From: UBA6382 sp963617965
GTDB lineage: Bacteria > Bacteroidota > Bacteroidia > Bacteroidales > Bacteroidaceae
Length of the DNA stretch: 32,109 nt
Reading direction: 5' to 3'
Assembly: GCA_963617965.1 (NCBI GenBank)
Contig: CAVEQO010000028.1
Coordinates: 1-32,109, forward strand
Shown: positions 24,050 to 31,933 of the stretch, one piece after another
Layout of the letters: the number at the start of each line of letters is the position of its first letter
Numbering within the stretch: position 1 is the stretch's first letter
Notes under the pieces: model-generated
The model's database searches: none
What the model was told of the DNA's origin: nothing
What the model saw: the letters and a program-made list of their open reading frames with translations, nothing else
Program-made: the position numbers and the translations under genes

Positions 24050-24560
24050 TCGTATGCTGCGCAGTCTGTCATGCAGTGGTTTTCTTGTCGGTGTAGTAGC
24101 GATTGTTGTGTCGTGCAGTTCCAGTGACTGTCCTCTCAATAATACAGTGATGCAGAAGTGCGGGTTCTATGATGCCGACGGCACCGTCTTGACTGTGGGT
24201 GACACCCTCACCGTGACAGTTAGGGACTCTGTGGTGCTGAACAGACTGACAGACGGGACAAGCATAAAACTGCCAATGAGTTACAACGAACCGGCTGACA
24301 CACTGGTGTTTGTCTTTAAACCGGCCGGGGCGGTGGAGACTGTGGCGGATACGGTTGTCGTTTCAAAGACCAACAGCCCCCATTTCGTGTCGCTTGACTG
24401 CGCCCGTTCGATGTTCCATACAATAACGGGAGTGTCGTGCAGCAAACGCACACCGGATGCCGTGTACAAATATGCCATAGGACAAGTAGTCATAACAAAT
24501 GCGGAAGTCAACTATGAAGAGCGGGAGAACCTGCAGATATTTTTTAACGTGTATCGGTAG
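24036..24560 (+). CDS. DUF6452 lipoprotein
   Basis: The 174-residue protein has a lipoprotein signal ending in VVSC with Cys27, then the family-like CSSSDCPLNNTV. The rest is beta-rich (LTVGDTLTVTVRDSVVLNRL; AIGQVVITNAEVNY). It resembles DUF6452, a small Bacteroidales envelope family often next to DUF6048 as here; function unknown. The start at 24036 gives a 14-bp overlap with the GT2 gene; an ATG at 24006 would add ten residues. Confidence 0.7.
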   Translation: MKRYSRMLRSLSCSGFLVGVVAIVVSCSSSDCPLNNTVMQKCGFYDADGTVLTVGDTLTVTVRDSVVLNRLTDGTSIKLPMSYNEPADTLVFVFKPAGAVETVADTVVVSKTNSPHFVSLDCARSMFHTITGVSCSKRTPDAVYKYAIGQVVITNAEVNYEERENLQIFFNVYR

Positions 24561-25200
24561 CGTGCTGTTCTCGCTTGCCGCAACTGCCCAGTCCCATAAG
24601 CATACTGACGTGTTGCTGAAAGACACAGTGCCGTTTGTCGTTGAAAAACAAGTGTTCTTTAACGTTGCAGGTGTGGTGTTGTGGCAATTCAGCGACTATG
24701 GTGAGGTAGAAGGTGGAGTCAGGTTTAATCTGAAAAGGAAATATTTTCCGGTAGTCGAGGCCGGGGTCGGCATATGTGACAAGACACATGATGAAACGGA
24801 CATTCACTATAAAACCTCAAGTCCCTTTTTGAGGATAGGGTGTGACTACAATTTCATAAAGGACAAACTTTCAGACAACCGCATCTATGGAGGAATCAGG
24901 TTCGCATACACTTCCTTCAACTATGATATGGACGCTCCGTCTCTTGAAGATCCATACTGGAGTGGCAGCAAGCTTGATTTCAATTTCAAGAACGTCAGGA
25001 GCAATGCTTTTTGGTGTGAAGTTGTCTTCGGTCTTGAAACCAAAGTGTGGCGCAGATTCAGTGTCGGATGGACTGCACGCTACAAGAAACGGTTCAGCCA
25101 CAAGGTTTCAGAGACAGGCAAGGCGTGGTATATTCCAGGCTATGGGGAAAACGATGACCACTTGTTTTCCGGAACACTCAGTGCTGTGTTCCGTTTCTGA
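24514..25200 (+). CDS. DUF6048-like outer membrane protein
   Basis: The 228-residue protein has a signal peptide (about residues 1-26, ending SLAATAQ) and amphipathic strands ending in the aromatic FSGTLSAVFRF, as in small outer membrane barrels. It overlaps the DUF6452 gene by 47 bp. The pairing of DUF6452 and DUF6048 recurs in Bacteroidales, which supports the call. VVEAGVGICDKTHDETDIHYKT and IYGGIRFAYTSFNYDMD resemble barrel hairpins. The function is unknown; a lipoprotein-barrel pair at the outer membrane is inference. Confidence 0.65.
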   Translation: MKSGRTCRYFLTCIGSVLFSLAATAQSHKHTDVLLKDTVPFVVEKQVFFNVAGVVLWQFSDYGEVEGGVRFNLKRKYFPVVEAGVGICDKTHDETDIHYKTSSPFLRIGCDYNFIKDKLSDNRIYGGIRFAYTSFNYDMDAPSLEDPYWSGSKLDFNFKNVRSNAFWCEVVFGLETKVWRRFSVGWTARYKKRFSHKVSETGKAWYIPGYGENDDHLFSGTLSAVFRF

Positions 25201-25241
25201 ACACAGAGAAACATCTCTTTGCATACAAAAACAATCTGATA

Positions 25242-26261
25242 ATGACAGTAAAAGCCAGAAATATGTTAAGGCTGTTCTTTGTGCTACTCTTGGCGGTAGC
25301 CACAGCCTGGATATTGATTGACAACAAGACCGCCCCTTTCCGGAAAATGGAGGGGAGAGTGTTTGGTACGTACTACCATATCACCTACCAGTCCTCCTCT
25401 GATTTTGAAAAAGAAATTCTTGGACAGTTGGGGGCTGTTGACTCCTCATTGTCCGCATTCAACAAGAACAGTTTAGTTTCCAAGATTAACCGAAACGAAA
25501 GGGTAAGGGTGAACAATATGTTCAGAACGGTCTTTGGGATGGCGCAAGACGTTTCACGCAACACCAACGGAGCCTTTGACGTGACAGTGGCTCCACTGGT
25601 CAATCTGTGGGGATTTGGCTTCAAGGACAAAGAGCAGGTGAGCCAACGAAAGATAGATAGTATACTGTCTTTTGTGGGCTTTCGGGATATAAGTCTGCAA
25701 AAGGGCTACGTCGTAAAGAAGCATCCGCAGGCAATGCTTGATTTCAGTGCCATCGCAAAGGGATACGGGTGTGATGTTGTCGCTGATTTCCTTGCCGCTC
25801 ATGGGGTGGAGAATTTCATGGTGGAAATCGGTGGGGAAATCCGGGCATCAGGAACCAATGCGGAAAGCCGGCTTTGGACACTTGGAATAGAGAAGCCTGT
25901 GGAGGATACCGTGCCGCAGCGTCAGGAATTGTTCTCAACCATACAGAAATCCCCTATGGCGATAGCAACGAGTGGCAATTACCGCAATTTCTATTATAAA
26001 GACGGGCGCAAATTCGCTCACACCATCTGTCCGTATACCGGCTATCCGATACAACACAATATGCTCTCGGCTACGGTGAGTGCGCCATCTTGCGCCATAG
26101 CTGATGCCTATGCTACAGCCTTTATGGTAATGGGTCTGGAGGAGTCCAAGAAAGTCTTGTCAAAGACCAAGGGCATTGATGCCTTTTTCATATTTACTGA
26201 CGAGGACGGATACTACAGGACTTGGTGCTCAGAGGGGTTGGCAAAGTTCATTGACAAATGA
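25242..26261 (+). CDS. apbE: FAD:protein FMN transferase (ApbE)
   Basis: ApbE attaches FMN from FAD to a Thr or Ser of target proteins such as Na+-pumping NQR/RNF subunits, outside the cytoplasmic membrane. The 339-residue protein has an N-terminal membrane anchor (LRLFFVLLLAVATAWIL), no lipobox Cys, and family motifs: VFGTYYHITY, AFDVTVAPLVNLWGFG, LDFSAIAKGYGCDVVADFL, MVEIGGEIRASG, ATSGNYRNFY, HTICPYTGYP and DAYATAFMVMG. A second ATG at 25263 is possible. Its last four bases overlap the next ATG (ATGA), indicating translational coupling with the Crp/Fnr gene. No NQR or RNF genes are in the window. Confidence 0.95.
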   Translation: MTVKARNMLRLFFVLLLAVATAWILIDNKTAPFRKMEGRVFGTYYHITYQSSSDFEKEILGQLGAVDSSLSAFNKNSLVSKINRNERVRVNNMFRTVFGMAQDVSRNTNGAFDVTVAPLVNLWGFGFKDKEQVSQRKIDSILSFVGFRDISLQKGYVVKKHPQAMLDFSAIAKGYGCDVVADFLAAHGVENFMVEIGGEIRASGTNAESRLWTLGIEKPVEDTVPQRQELFSTIQKSPMAIATSGNYRNFYYKDGRKFAHTICPYTGYPIQHNMLSATVSAPSCAIADAYATAFMVMGLEESKKVLSKTKGIDAFFIFTDEDGYYRTWCSEGLAKFIDK

Positions 26262-26947
26262 GGATTCCTGTTCTGCAAAATTCCGTCTATGACAAAATTC
26301 TTGAACTGCCGCTTTTCCAAGGGCACAGCAGAGAAGACTTGACTGCAATTCTTTCTAAGGTAAAGGTGGAGTTCGCCCGCTATAGGAAAGGTCAGGTTGT
26401 AGTGCGGCAGGATGATCCGTGCAGGAATATCATATTCCTTATAGAGGGGGATGTCGCTGTTTCGCGCACGTCCCTTCGCAAGGATATCCTTTTTTCAGAA
26501 CAGTTCAGTGCTTTCAGGTCATTTGGAACGGAAACGCTTTTCGGTCTGCGCCAAAGCTACTGCTATTCGATTACAGCATTGAACGCAGTGAATACTTTCG
26601 TGGTTGACAAAGAGGGGGTTACTGGCCGGCTGTTGAACTATGAGGTCTTCCGCTATAATCTCCTTAATATGCTGACCACCCGCATTCAGCGTTGCCAGCA
26701 GGTGCTTTGGCTGCCGGAGGAAGACGAGACCGAACGGAGTTTTGTGCTGTTGTGCAAGAGGAATTTTATCTACCCGGCCGGCACCAAGACCATAGAGGGA
26801 GGCATGGTGGCTCTCGCCCGTATGATGAACAGGCCGCGCATACACGTTTCGAATATGCTTAATGCGCTGGAGAAACGTCGGCTTGTTTCTTTGGGGCGCA
26901 AAAAAATCATTATTCCGAGTTTCGAGAAACTGATAAATCCCTGCTAA
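26258..26947 (+). CDS. Crp/Fnr-family transcriptional regulator
   Basis: The 229-residue protein has an N-terminal cyclic-nucleotide-binding-type beta-roll (about 20-120: YRKGQVVVRQDDPCRNIIFLIEGDVAV, read in parts) and a C-terminal winged helix-turn-helix (about 180-215: MVALARMMNRPRIHVSNMLN, then ALEKRRLVSLGRKKI). The N-terminal cysteine cluster of FNR is absent, so an oxygen-sensing iron-sulfur cluster is unlikely. The ligand is unknown. The start overlaps the apbE stop by 4 bp (ATGA), so the two are made together. No strong operator-like palindrome was identified in front of its own operon. Confidence 0.92.
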   Translation: MRIPVLQNSVYDKILELPLFQGHSREDLTAILSKVKVEFARYRKGQVVVRQDDPCRNIIFLIEGDVAVSRTSLRKDILFSEQFSAFRSFGTETLFGLRQSYCYSITALNAVNTFVVDKEGVTGRLLNYEVFRYNLLNMLTTRIQRCQQVLWLPEEDETERSFVLLCKRNFIYPAGTKTIEGGMVALARMMNRPRIHVSNMLNALEKRRLVSLGRKKIIIPSFEKLINPC

Positions 26948-26965
26948 GGCGGAATTTGCAGCGGA

Positions 26966-29900
26966 TTATTTCAGAATCTTGTGTGAGCGGACAGAACCGC
27001 CGGCATTGATCTTCACAATGTAGGAGCCGATGGGCAGCCCTTCGAGAGAGAGAGAGAGTTGCGAGTCATCCCTGTCTGCTGTGGCCGTGCCGAGAAGTAC
27101 GCCGCCTACGTTGTATAGGCTAACTGTAGTGCCTGTTTCAATCTGTCCGCTGACCTTGACGCGGTGTGCGTTGTGTGTCACCTTCAAGGCATCAGCTTGG
27201 TTTGTTGTGATGCGGGTGGTGTCCGTACCGTCAGTGTAGTTGTATGTTGTGAAACGCAGTTTGTAACCGTAAGTGCCCGAAGTGGGGATGAGGTACTTGC
27301 TCAGAGGCTGCGGACCACAACTGCCAGAGCCCAGTCCGCGCTGTGTGTAGTCGAAGTGGGCATAAATGGTGCGGTAGGAGTCCTTGGCAGATAGCGGCAA
27401 TTCCCAGGAGTGCTTGTAACTCTTCAGTTTTGTGTCGCTCCAGTAAAGGGTGGAGAATGCCACCTGTCCTTCGGCATCGATCTGTATGTAGTTGCCGACG
27501 GTGTCGGCGAGTACGAGCTGGCGCATATCCATGCGGTTGCCCATCGACTGCGGTCGCGTGTAGCGCTCGCCCATGTCCCAGACCGTGCTGGTGTATCGGC
27601 CGATTGGTGAACCTGTGCAACGGTCGTTGTAGTTCTCTAGTGGACCGCGTGCATAGTAGCTGACGTTGTAGAACTCGCCTGGCAGCTGCATCGACATGCC
27701 CAGACGGCGGAGTCCGGAATAGAGATTAGTGGCAGTCACCTGCGGTGTGAACTGTGTCTCGAGGTCAACATTGCCATTTGCATAGATGGTGTAGACGAGT
27801 ACGCAGTTGGCGTTTGTACCCGTCTCGTCAATGGTCAGCGTAGCGGTCAGACTGTCAGCGGAAAATCTGCAGGTGGCGGTGCGACTGCTGATGCCGTTGC
27901 TCGAGTCGTATGACGGGTCGTTGTTGTAGGGGGCGTCGTTCTCAATCCAGCGGTAGTTGTCGTAGTCTGGATACGTATTATTCTGCGAGACGGTTATGCC
28001 GTTCTGCTTCCAGCTTCTGATGGTGGCGGTCAACGTGTTGTACTGGATGGCCACCTTGTCGTTGCCGATGGTGTTGTTGAGTCCCGTCTTGCTTATGCGC
28101 AACTTTTCACACCCCACAGTGTTGACGGCAGGAAGTGCATCGCGCCCCTGAATGCTGAACTGTGCCGAGGCGATGGCGTAGTCGGCAGCGGAGTATTCTG
28201 TAGATTCGTTATGGATTAGCTCCACATTGAGCAGAAGTTCCTTGCCGGCATAATCGGCAGATTTGTAGGAGAGGGGCAGGGCAATTGTACTTTCGTCATC
28301 GGGCTCAATGGTGGGGGAGGCGACAGAAGCGGATTTTACCTCGTGTCCGTCAGCAAGCAGTGTTGTCTTCAGTGTGTAACCGTTGCCGATGGTGGTGAAA
28401 TCGTAGGTGTTTTTCAACGTGAGCTGCTGCGTGTCGGTATCGTAGCTGAACTTGACGTACTGGTATACTTTCTTCACCTCTGTGAGTTTGCCGTTCCATG
28501 CGCGGTCAGCGGTGATGATGCCGTTGTTCACGAAGTTGCCCTGATGCGGTGCGTCGTTCCAGTCGTAACCTGTTTTGTATTTGTTGAAGCCGTTTTCTGT
28601 CAGCGTGCCGGTCTTGATGTCATTGGCAGAATATATGGACTGGTCTACCCAGTCCCAGATGCAACCGCCAATGCCGTATTTGCTCGTTTCAATCACATCC
28701 CAGTACTCCTGCAGGTTGCCCAGAGAATTGCCCATGGAATGTTCGTACTCGCACATGAAATAGGGCTGCAATGCCCAGTTGTTGTTAGCCTGCGTCTCCA
28801 CGAGGCTCACCTCCGGGTACATGCAGCTCCACAGATCTGTGCCTGTGGAACCCAGACCGGCATTCGTCGCTCCCTCGTAGTGGATGGGGCGCGAGGAGTC
28901 GAGAGTCTTGATGAGGTTGTAGCACAAGGTAAGGTTCGAACCGTAGCCGCTCTCGTTGCCCATGCTCCAGAATACGATGCTCGGGTGGTTGCGGTCGCGG
29001 AGCACCATGCGGCGCACACGGTCGTTGAAGGCTGCCGCCCATGAGGACTTGGATGTGATGCCGGTACTCATGTTCGCAGAGTTGTGGTCGTTCCAGTTCT
29101 TGTGGCATTCCAGGTCAGCCTCGTCCATTACGTAAAGCCCGTAATAGTCGAACATCGCATTCATCTTCGCCTGGCGCGGATAGTGACTGCAGCGCACGGT
29201 GTTCACGTTTGCCTGCTTCATTGTCGTGATGTCTTTTATCATCGTCTCCACATCGACAGAACGTCCGCTGAGCGGGTGTGTATCCTGCATATTGACTCCC
29301 TTGAAGTAAATCTGTTTGCCGTTTATGTATACGCGGTGGTCGGAGGAGGGTATTTCAATGTGGCGAAAGCCGTATTTTGTGGCGAAAGCCTCCTCCTCTC
29401 TGCCCTCGGCATCAAGCTGGGCAATTTCGAGAGTATAGAGGTTAGGTGTCTCGGCAGTCCAGAGTTGGAGGTTGGAGAGAGAGCTGAATTCTACCGTCTG
29501 CGTCTGCTCGGCGGTGCTTCCGGCGGCGAAGACAAATTGTGCTGTCTGCTCGGCAATCTGTTCACCGGATGGAGAGAGCAACCGTATGCGGACAGACTTC
29601 TCCGCAGCCTCGCCGTCGCGGTTGTTCATTGTCAGTGCCACGCTCATTGAACCGCTGCGGTAGTTGTCCTCAGCAGAGAGTGTGGAACTGATGCTGTGGT
29701 CGCGGAGATAGGTGTGGGGAGTGGCGAAGAGATAGACATCGCGGTGGATGCCGCTCATGTGCCACATGTCCTGGCCTTCAAGATAAGAGCCGTCGGTGAA
29801 GCGGAAAACCTGTACGCTTAGGTTGTTCTCGCCTTGGCGTACGTAGGAGGTTATGTCAAACTCGGCGTCGTTGTTCGCTCCCTGCGTGTAACCCACTTCC

Positions 29901-31372
29901 CTGCCGTTTACCCAAACGTAGGCACCGCTGTATATGCCGTCGAAATGCAGGAATGTGCGTGCGCTCATCCAGTCTGCTGGCAACGTGAACGTACGGCGGA
30001 AGGAGGAAACGGAGTTGTAGAGATTGTTCTTCATCTTGATGTAGGGCGGATTGTCTTCAAAGGGATATTCCACGTTGATGTACCATGGGTCACCGTAGCC
30101 CTTCATCTCCACGCAGGAGGGCACTTCTATGTCGTCCCATGCACTCACATCGGCCGTGTCGGCATGGAATGTCTCCGCACCGGGGCGAAGGTCCGGATCT
30201 TTCACAAAGTTGATTTTCCATGTGCCGTTGAGCGACATCCACCGGCTGTTGCCCTGCGGGTCGAGCCACGGACGGTTGTAACGGTCGGCATCAGCGTGGA
30301 GTGCCGACGTGGTTGGGTAGGGGATGTAGGTGGCGTGGCCTTCTTCCTTGTTTATCGCAAACACTTTCTCGTTCTCCCAATCGTTCTTATGGACGTAGGG
30401 GGCATCGGTGGGTTCAAGCGTGAAGTAGGTATACTCGCTTGTGCCGTCGTTGGTCATAGAGGTACTGCCCGTTTCATTCGCCATCAGATAGTAGTCCGTA
30501 CCGCTGTAGGTGTACTGCAACTGGTAGACGCCATCCTGTCCGCTCACGCTGGCAAGTGTCACCTGCTGATTGACGTTTGAAGCATCGAAACTGTATTGCA
30601 GCGGGTTCTTGTTGCCGTTCAGCCCGGCATCGATGGCATAGCCGTACTTCTCGTTGTATAGCACGGTGGCTGTACTCCGGTCGTTCTTGTACAAGACAGG
30701 GTAGTACTTCCAGTGCTGTCCGTAATTGCCCTCTTCGTAGTTGTTGGCGTAGATGAGTGTGCCTCTCGTGTTGCTCTTCATGTTGTCGAGCACCCGTCCT
30801 GTTTTATTGTGGCGGATGATGTAGGTCTGCCCTTGCACGGGTGCGTTGTAGGTGTTCGTTGTGGCCTGCAGGCGGAAGTAACTGCTGGCTGCCGTGAGGT
30901 CATTGTCCATGCGGACGGTGCCGTCGGCGCACAGCGTCATGGCGCGTGTGCCGTCGGCGGTGAGAAATTGCACAAGATCCGTAGCGGCATCCACGGTCTT
31001 TATTGTAAACTGCTGGTTCTCGTTGGTTGCATTGCCGGTCCACTGTAGCAGGCGGTAGGGTTGCGAGGCTTTGGATGCCATGTCGATGCCCATGCCGTAG
31101 TGTGGATTGATGAAGGCGAATGTCTCGTCGCTGGCGCTGACGGGAATCGCCATCCAGTCCTGGCCGTTGCTCTTCGTGTCCACTTCGGCACACGAGAGAT
31201 AAGTGTTAAGACTACTGCTGCTCCCGTTGGTGAGCGCAGTGCCTGTGGCCTGGCAGATGATGCGGTAGATCACGCCGCTCTGTCGCAAATTGACTGTTGC
31301 ATCTGTGGCAACGGCTATCAGACAGAGCATACTGGCGAGTAGCGTATGGCGAATGTGAGAGAAGTGTGTCAT
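26966..31372 (-). CDS. Secreted GH2 beta-galactosidase with ricin-like modules and T9SS type A signal
   Basis: The 1468-residue protein has a signal peptide (about 1-26, MTHFSHIRHTLLASMLCLIA) and two ricin-like beta-trefoil modules (about 28-325; repeats such as YIIRHNKTGRVLDNMKSN). A LacZ-like GH2 architecture follows: sugar-binding domain (about 328-550), Ig domain (550-660), TIM barrel (664-964), domain 4 and beta-galactosidase small-chain domain (about 1085-1375). The acid/base E807 lies in WSMGNESGYG and the nucleophile E875 in FMCEYEHSMGNS, 68 residues apart. The last 75 residues form a T9SS type A sorting domain (VSLYNVGGVLLG, then GLPIGSYIVKI). It likely cleaves beta-galactosides outside the cell. 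An ATG at 31420 is an alternative start but gives a poorer signal peptide. Confidence 0.93.
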   Translation of the reverse strand: MTHFSHIRHTLLASMLCLIAVATDATVNLRQSGVIYRIICQATGTALTNGSSSSLNTYLSCAEVDTKSNGQDWMAIPVSASDETFAFINPHYGMGIDMASKASQPYRLLQWTGNATNENQQFTIKTVDAATDLVQFLTADGTRAMTLCADGTVRMDNDLTAASSYFRLQATTNTYNAPVQGQTYIIRHNKTGRVLDNMKSNTRGTLIYANNYEEGNYGQHWKYYPVLYKNDRSTATVLYNEKYGYAIDAGLNGNKNPLQYSFDASNVNQQVTLASVSGQDGVYQLQYTYSGTDYYLMANETGSTSMTNDGTSEYTYFTLEPTDAPYVHKNDWENEKVFAINKEEGHATYIPYPTTSALHADADRYNRPWLDPQGNSRWMSLNGTWKINFVKDPDLRPGAETFHADTADVSAWDDIEVPSCVEMKGYGDPWYINVEYPFEDNPPYIKMKNNLYNSVSSFRRTFTLPADWMSARTFLHFDGIYSGAYVWVNGREVGYTQGANNDAEFDITSYVRQGENNLSVQVFRFTDGSYLEGQDMWHMSGIHRDVYLFATPHTYLRDHSISSTLSAEDNYRSGSMSVALTMNNRDGEAAEKSVRIRLLSPSGEQIAEQTAQFVFAAGSTAEQTQTVEFSSLSNLQLWTAETPNLYTLEIAQLDAEGREEEAFATKYGFRHIEIPSSDHRVYINGKQIYFKGVNMQDTHPLSGRSVDVETMIKDITTMKQANVNTVRCSHYPRQAKMNAMFDYYGLYVMDEADLECHKNWNDHNSANMSTGITSKSSWAAAFNDRVRRMVLRDRNHPSIVFWSMGNESGYGSNLTLCYNLIKTLDSSRPIHYEGATNAGLGSTGTDLWSCMYPEVSLVETQANNNWALQPYFMCEYEHSMGNSLGNLQEYWDVIETSKYGIGGCIWDWVDQSIYSANDIKTGTLTENGFNKYKTGYDWNDAPHQGNFVNNGIITADRAWNGKLTEVKKVYQYVKFSYDTDTQQLTLKNTYDFTTIGNGYTLKTTLLADGHEVKSASVASPTIEPDDESTIALPLSYKSADYAGKELLLNVELIHNESTEYSAADYAIASAQFSIQGRDALPAVNTVGCEKLRISKTGLNNTIGNDKVAIQYNTLTATIRSWKQNGITVSQNNTYPDYDNYRWIENDAPYNNDPSYDSSNGISSRTATCRFSADSLTATLTIDETGTNANCVLVYTIYANGNVDLETQFTPQVTATNLYSGLRRLGMSMQLPGEFYNVSYYARGPLENYNDRCTGSPIGRYTSTVWDMGERYTRPQSMGNRMDMRQLVLADTVGNYIQIDAEGQVAFSTLYWSDTKLKSYKHSWELPLSAKDSYRTIYAHFDYTQRGLGSGSCGPQPLSKYLIPTSGTYGYKLRFTTYNYTDGTDTTRITTNQADALKVTHNAHRVKVSGQIETGTTVSLYNVGGVLLGTATADRDDSQLSLSLEGLPIGSYIVKINAGGSVRSHKILK

Positions 31373-31380
31373 TTGTTTTA

Positions 31381-31389
31381 TGTGGATAA
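31381..31389 (-). promoter_or_regulatory. DnaA-box-like 9-mer TTATCCACA
   Basis: A perfect consensus DnaA box on the minus strand, just upstream of the beta-galactosidase start. Near-matches TTATCCGCA (31403-31411) and TTATCCCAG (31421-31429) follow in the same orientation. Function is unproven. Confidence 0.35.
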
Positions 31390-31704
31390 TGAAGCAAAGT
31401 CTTGCGGATAAAGTTTTCATCTGGGATAATTTTCTTGAATGAAGTGTAAACAGGTGTCAGTTGATAGGCAAAAGGTATTTCCTTCCTTATATGCCTTCTT
31501 CGTTTCCAGGGTTTTCGGTTGGTCTCATGATCGTAAATGTAGGCATATTCCAGTTGTCCGCACACTTGTTGATAATGGCGTGCAAAAACTTTCCGCCTTA
31601 AACAAGTGGTTGAAAGACAACAGCTTTCTCAAAAATAATCTGAATCTTTTGATCGCAAAATCGCAATTGACTCACAAACTGTTGAAGATCAACTCCTGCG
31701 AATG

Positions 31705-31734
31705 CAAAATTAGATAATCTTTCCGAACTTGCAA
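31705..31734 (-). promoter_or_regulatory. Strong promoter upstream of the beta-galactosidase
   Basis: The minus strand has TTG (31734-31732), a 19-bp spacer and TAATTTTG (31712-31705), an optimal Bacteroidota promoter. If it drives the beta-galactosidase, the leader is about 325 nt long. Confidence 0.75.
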
Positions 31735-31751
31735 ACGTATTGGACGATAAA

Positions 31752-31760
31752 TGTGGATAA
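31752..31760 (-). promoter_or_regulatory. DnaA-box-like 9-mer TTATCCACA
   Basis: A second perfect consensus DnaA box in the same orientation as that at 31381-31389, with TTATCAACA (31567-31575) between them. It lies just upstream of the promoter at 31705-31734. Confidence 0.35.
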
Positions 31761-31933
31761 ATCGGTTCTCTGTATTCTTCTCTCTCTTGGTCAGTAAGTC
31801 TTTATGCTTCCCATCAGTGTTCCTATGGGCTGACGAATATCCCAAACGCAAATGCTATTGGCTTCCACTACGGCAATGGAATCTTTTCAGCATTCAAACT
31901 CCGAACAGTCTTGTCCGTCAGTCATCCTTTTGT

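Larger units (their letters stand above)
31373..31933. other. 561-bp gene-free regulatory region
   Basis: No gene is supported between the flavin reductase fragment and the beta-galactosidase. It holds a strong minus-strand promoter (31705-31734), two GTTG-N5-CAAC elements (31609-31621 and 31681-31693) and several DnaA-box-like 9-mers in one orientation. The part from about 31600 to 31770 is AT-rich. A few short frames exist on both strands, none with recognisable homology. Confidence 0.6.

Noticed and set aside
28343..29044. Valine-rich plus-strand frames opposite the beta-galactosidase
   Set aside because: They are antisense shadows of a clear GH2 catalytic domain.
31439..31717. 92-codon plus-strand frame in the gap before the flavin reductase
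   Set aside because: It runs through the promoter and AT-rich DNA, has no recognisable motif and no suitable promoter.
31775..31875. About 30 open codons on the minus strand (ending ICVWDIRQPIGTLMGSIKTY)
   Set aside because: It looks slightly protein-like and might be a gene remnant, but there is no ATG at its beginning, a stop precedes it and no family is recognised.
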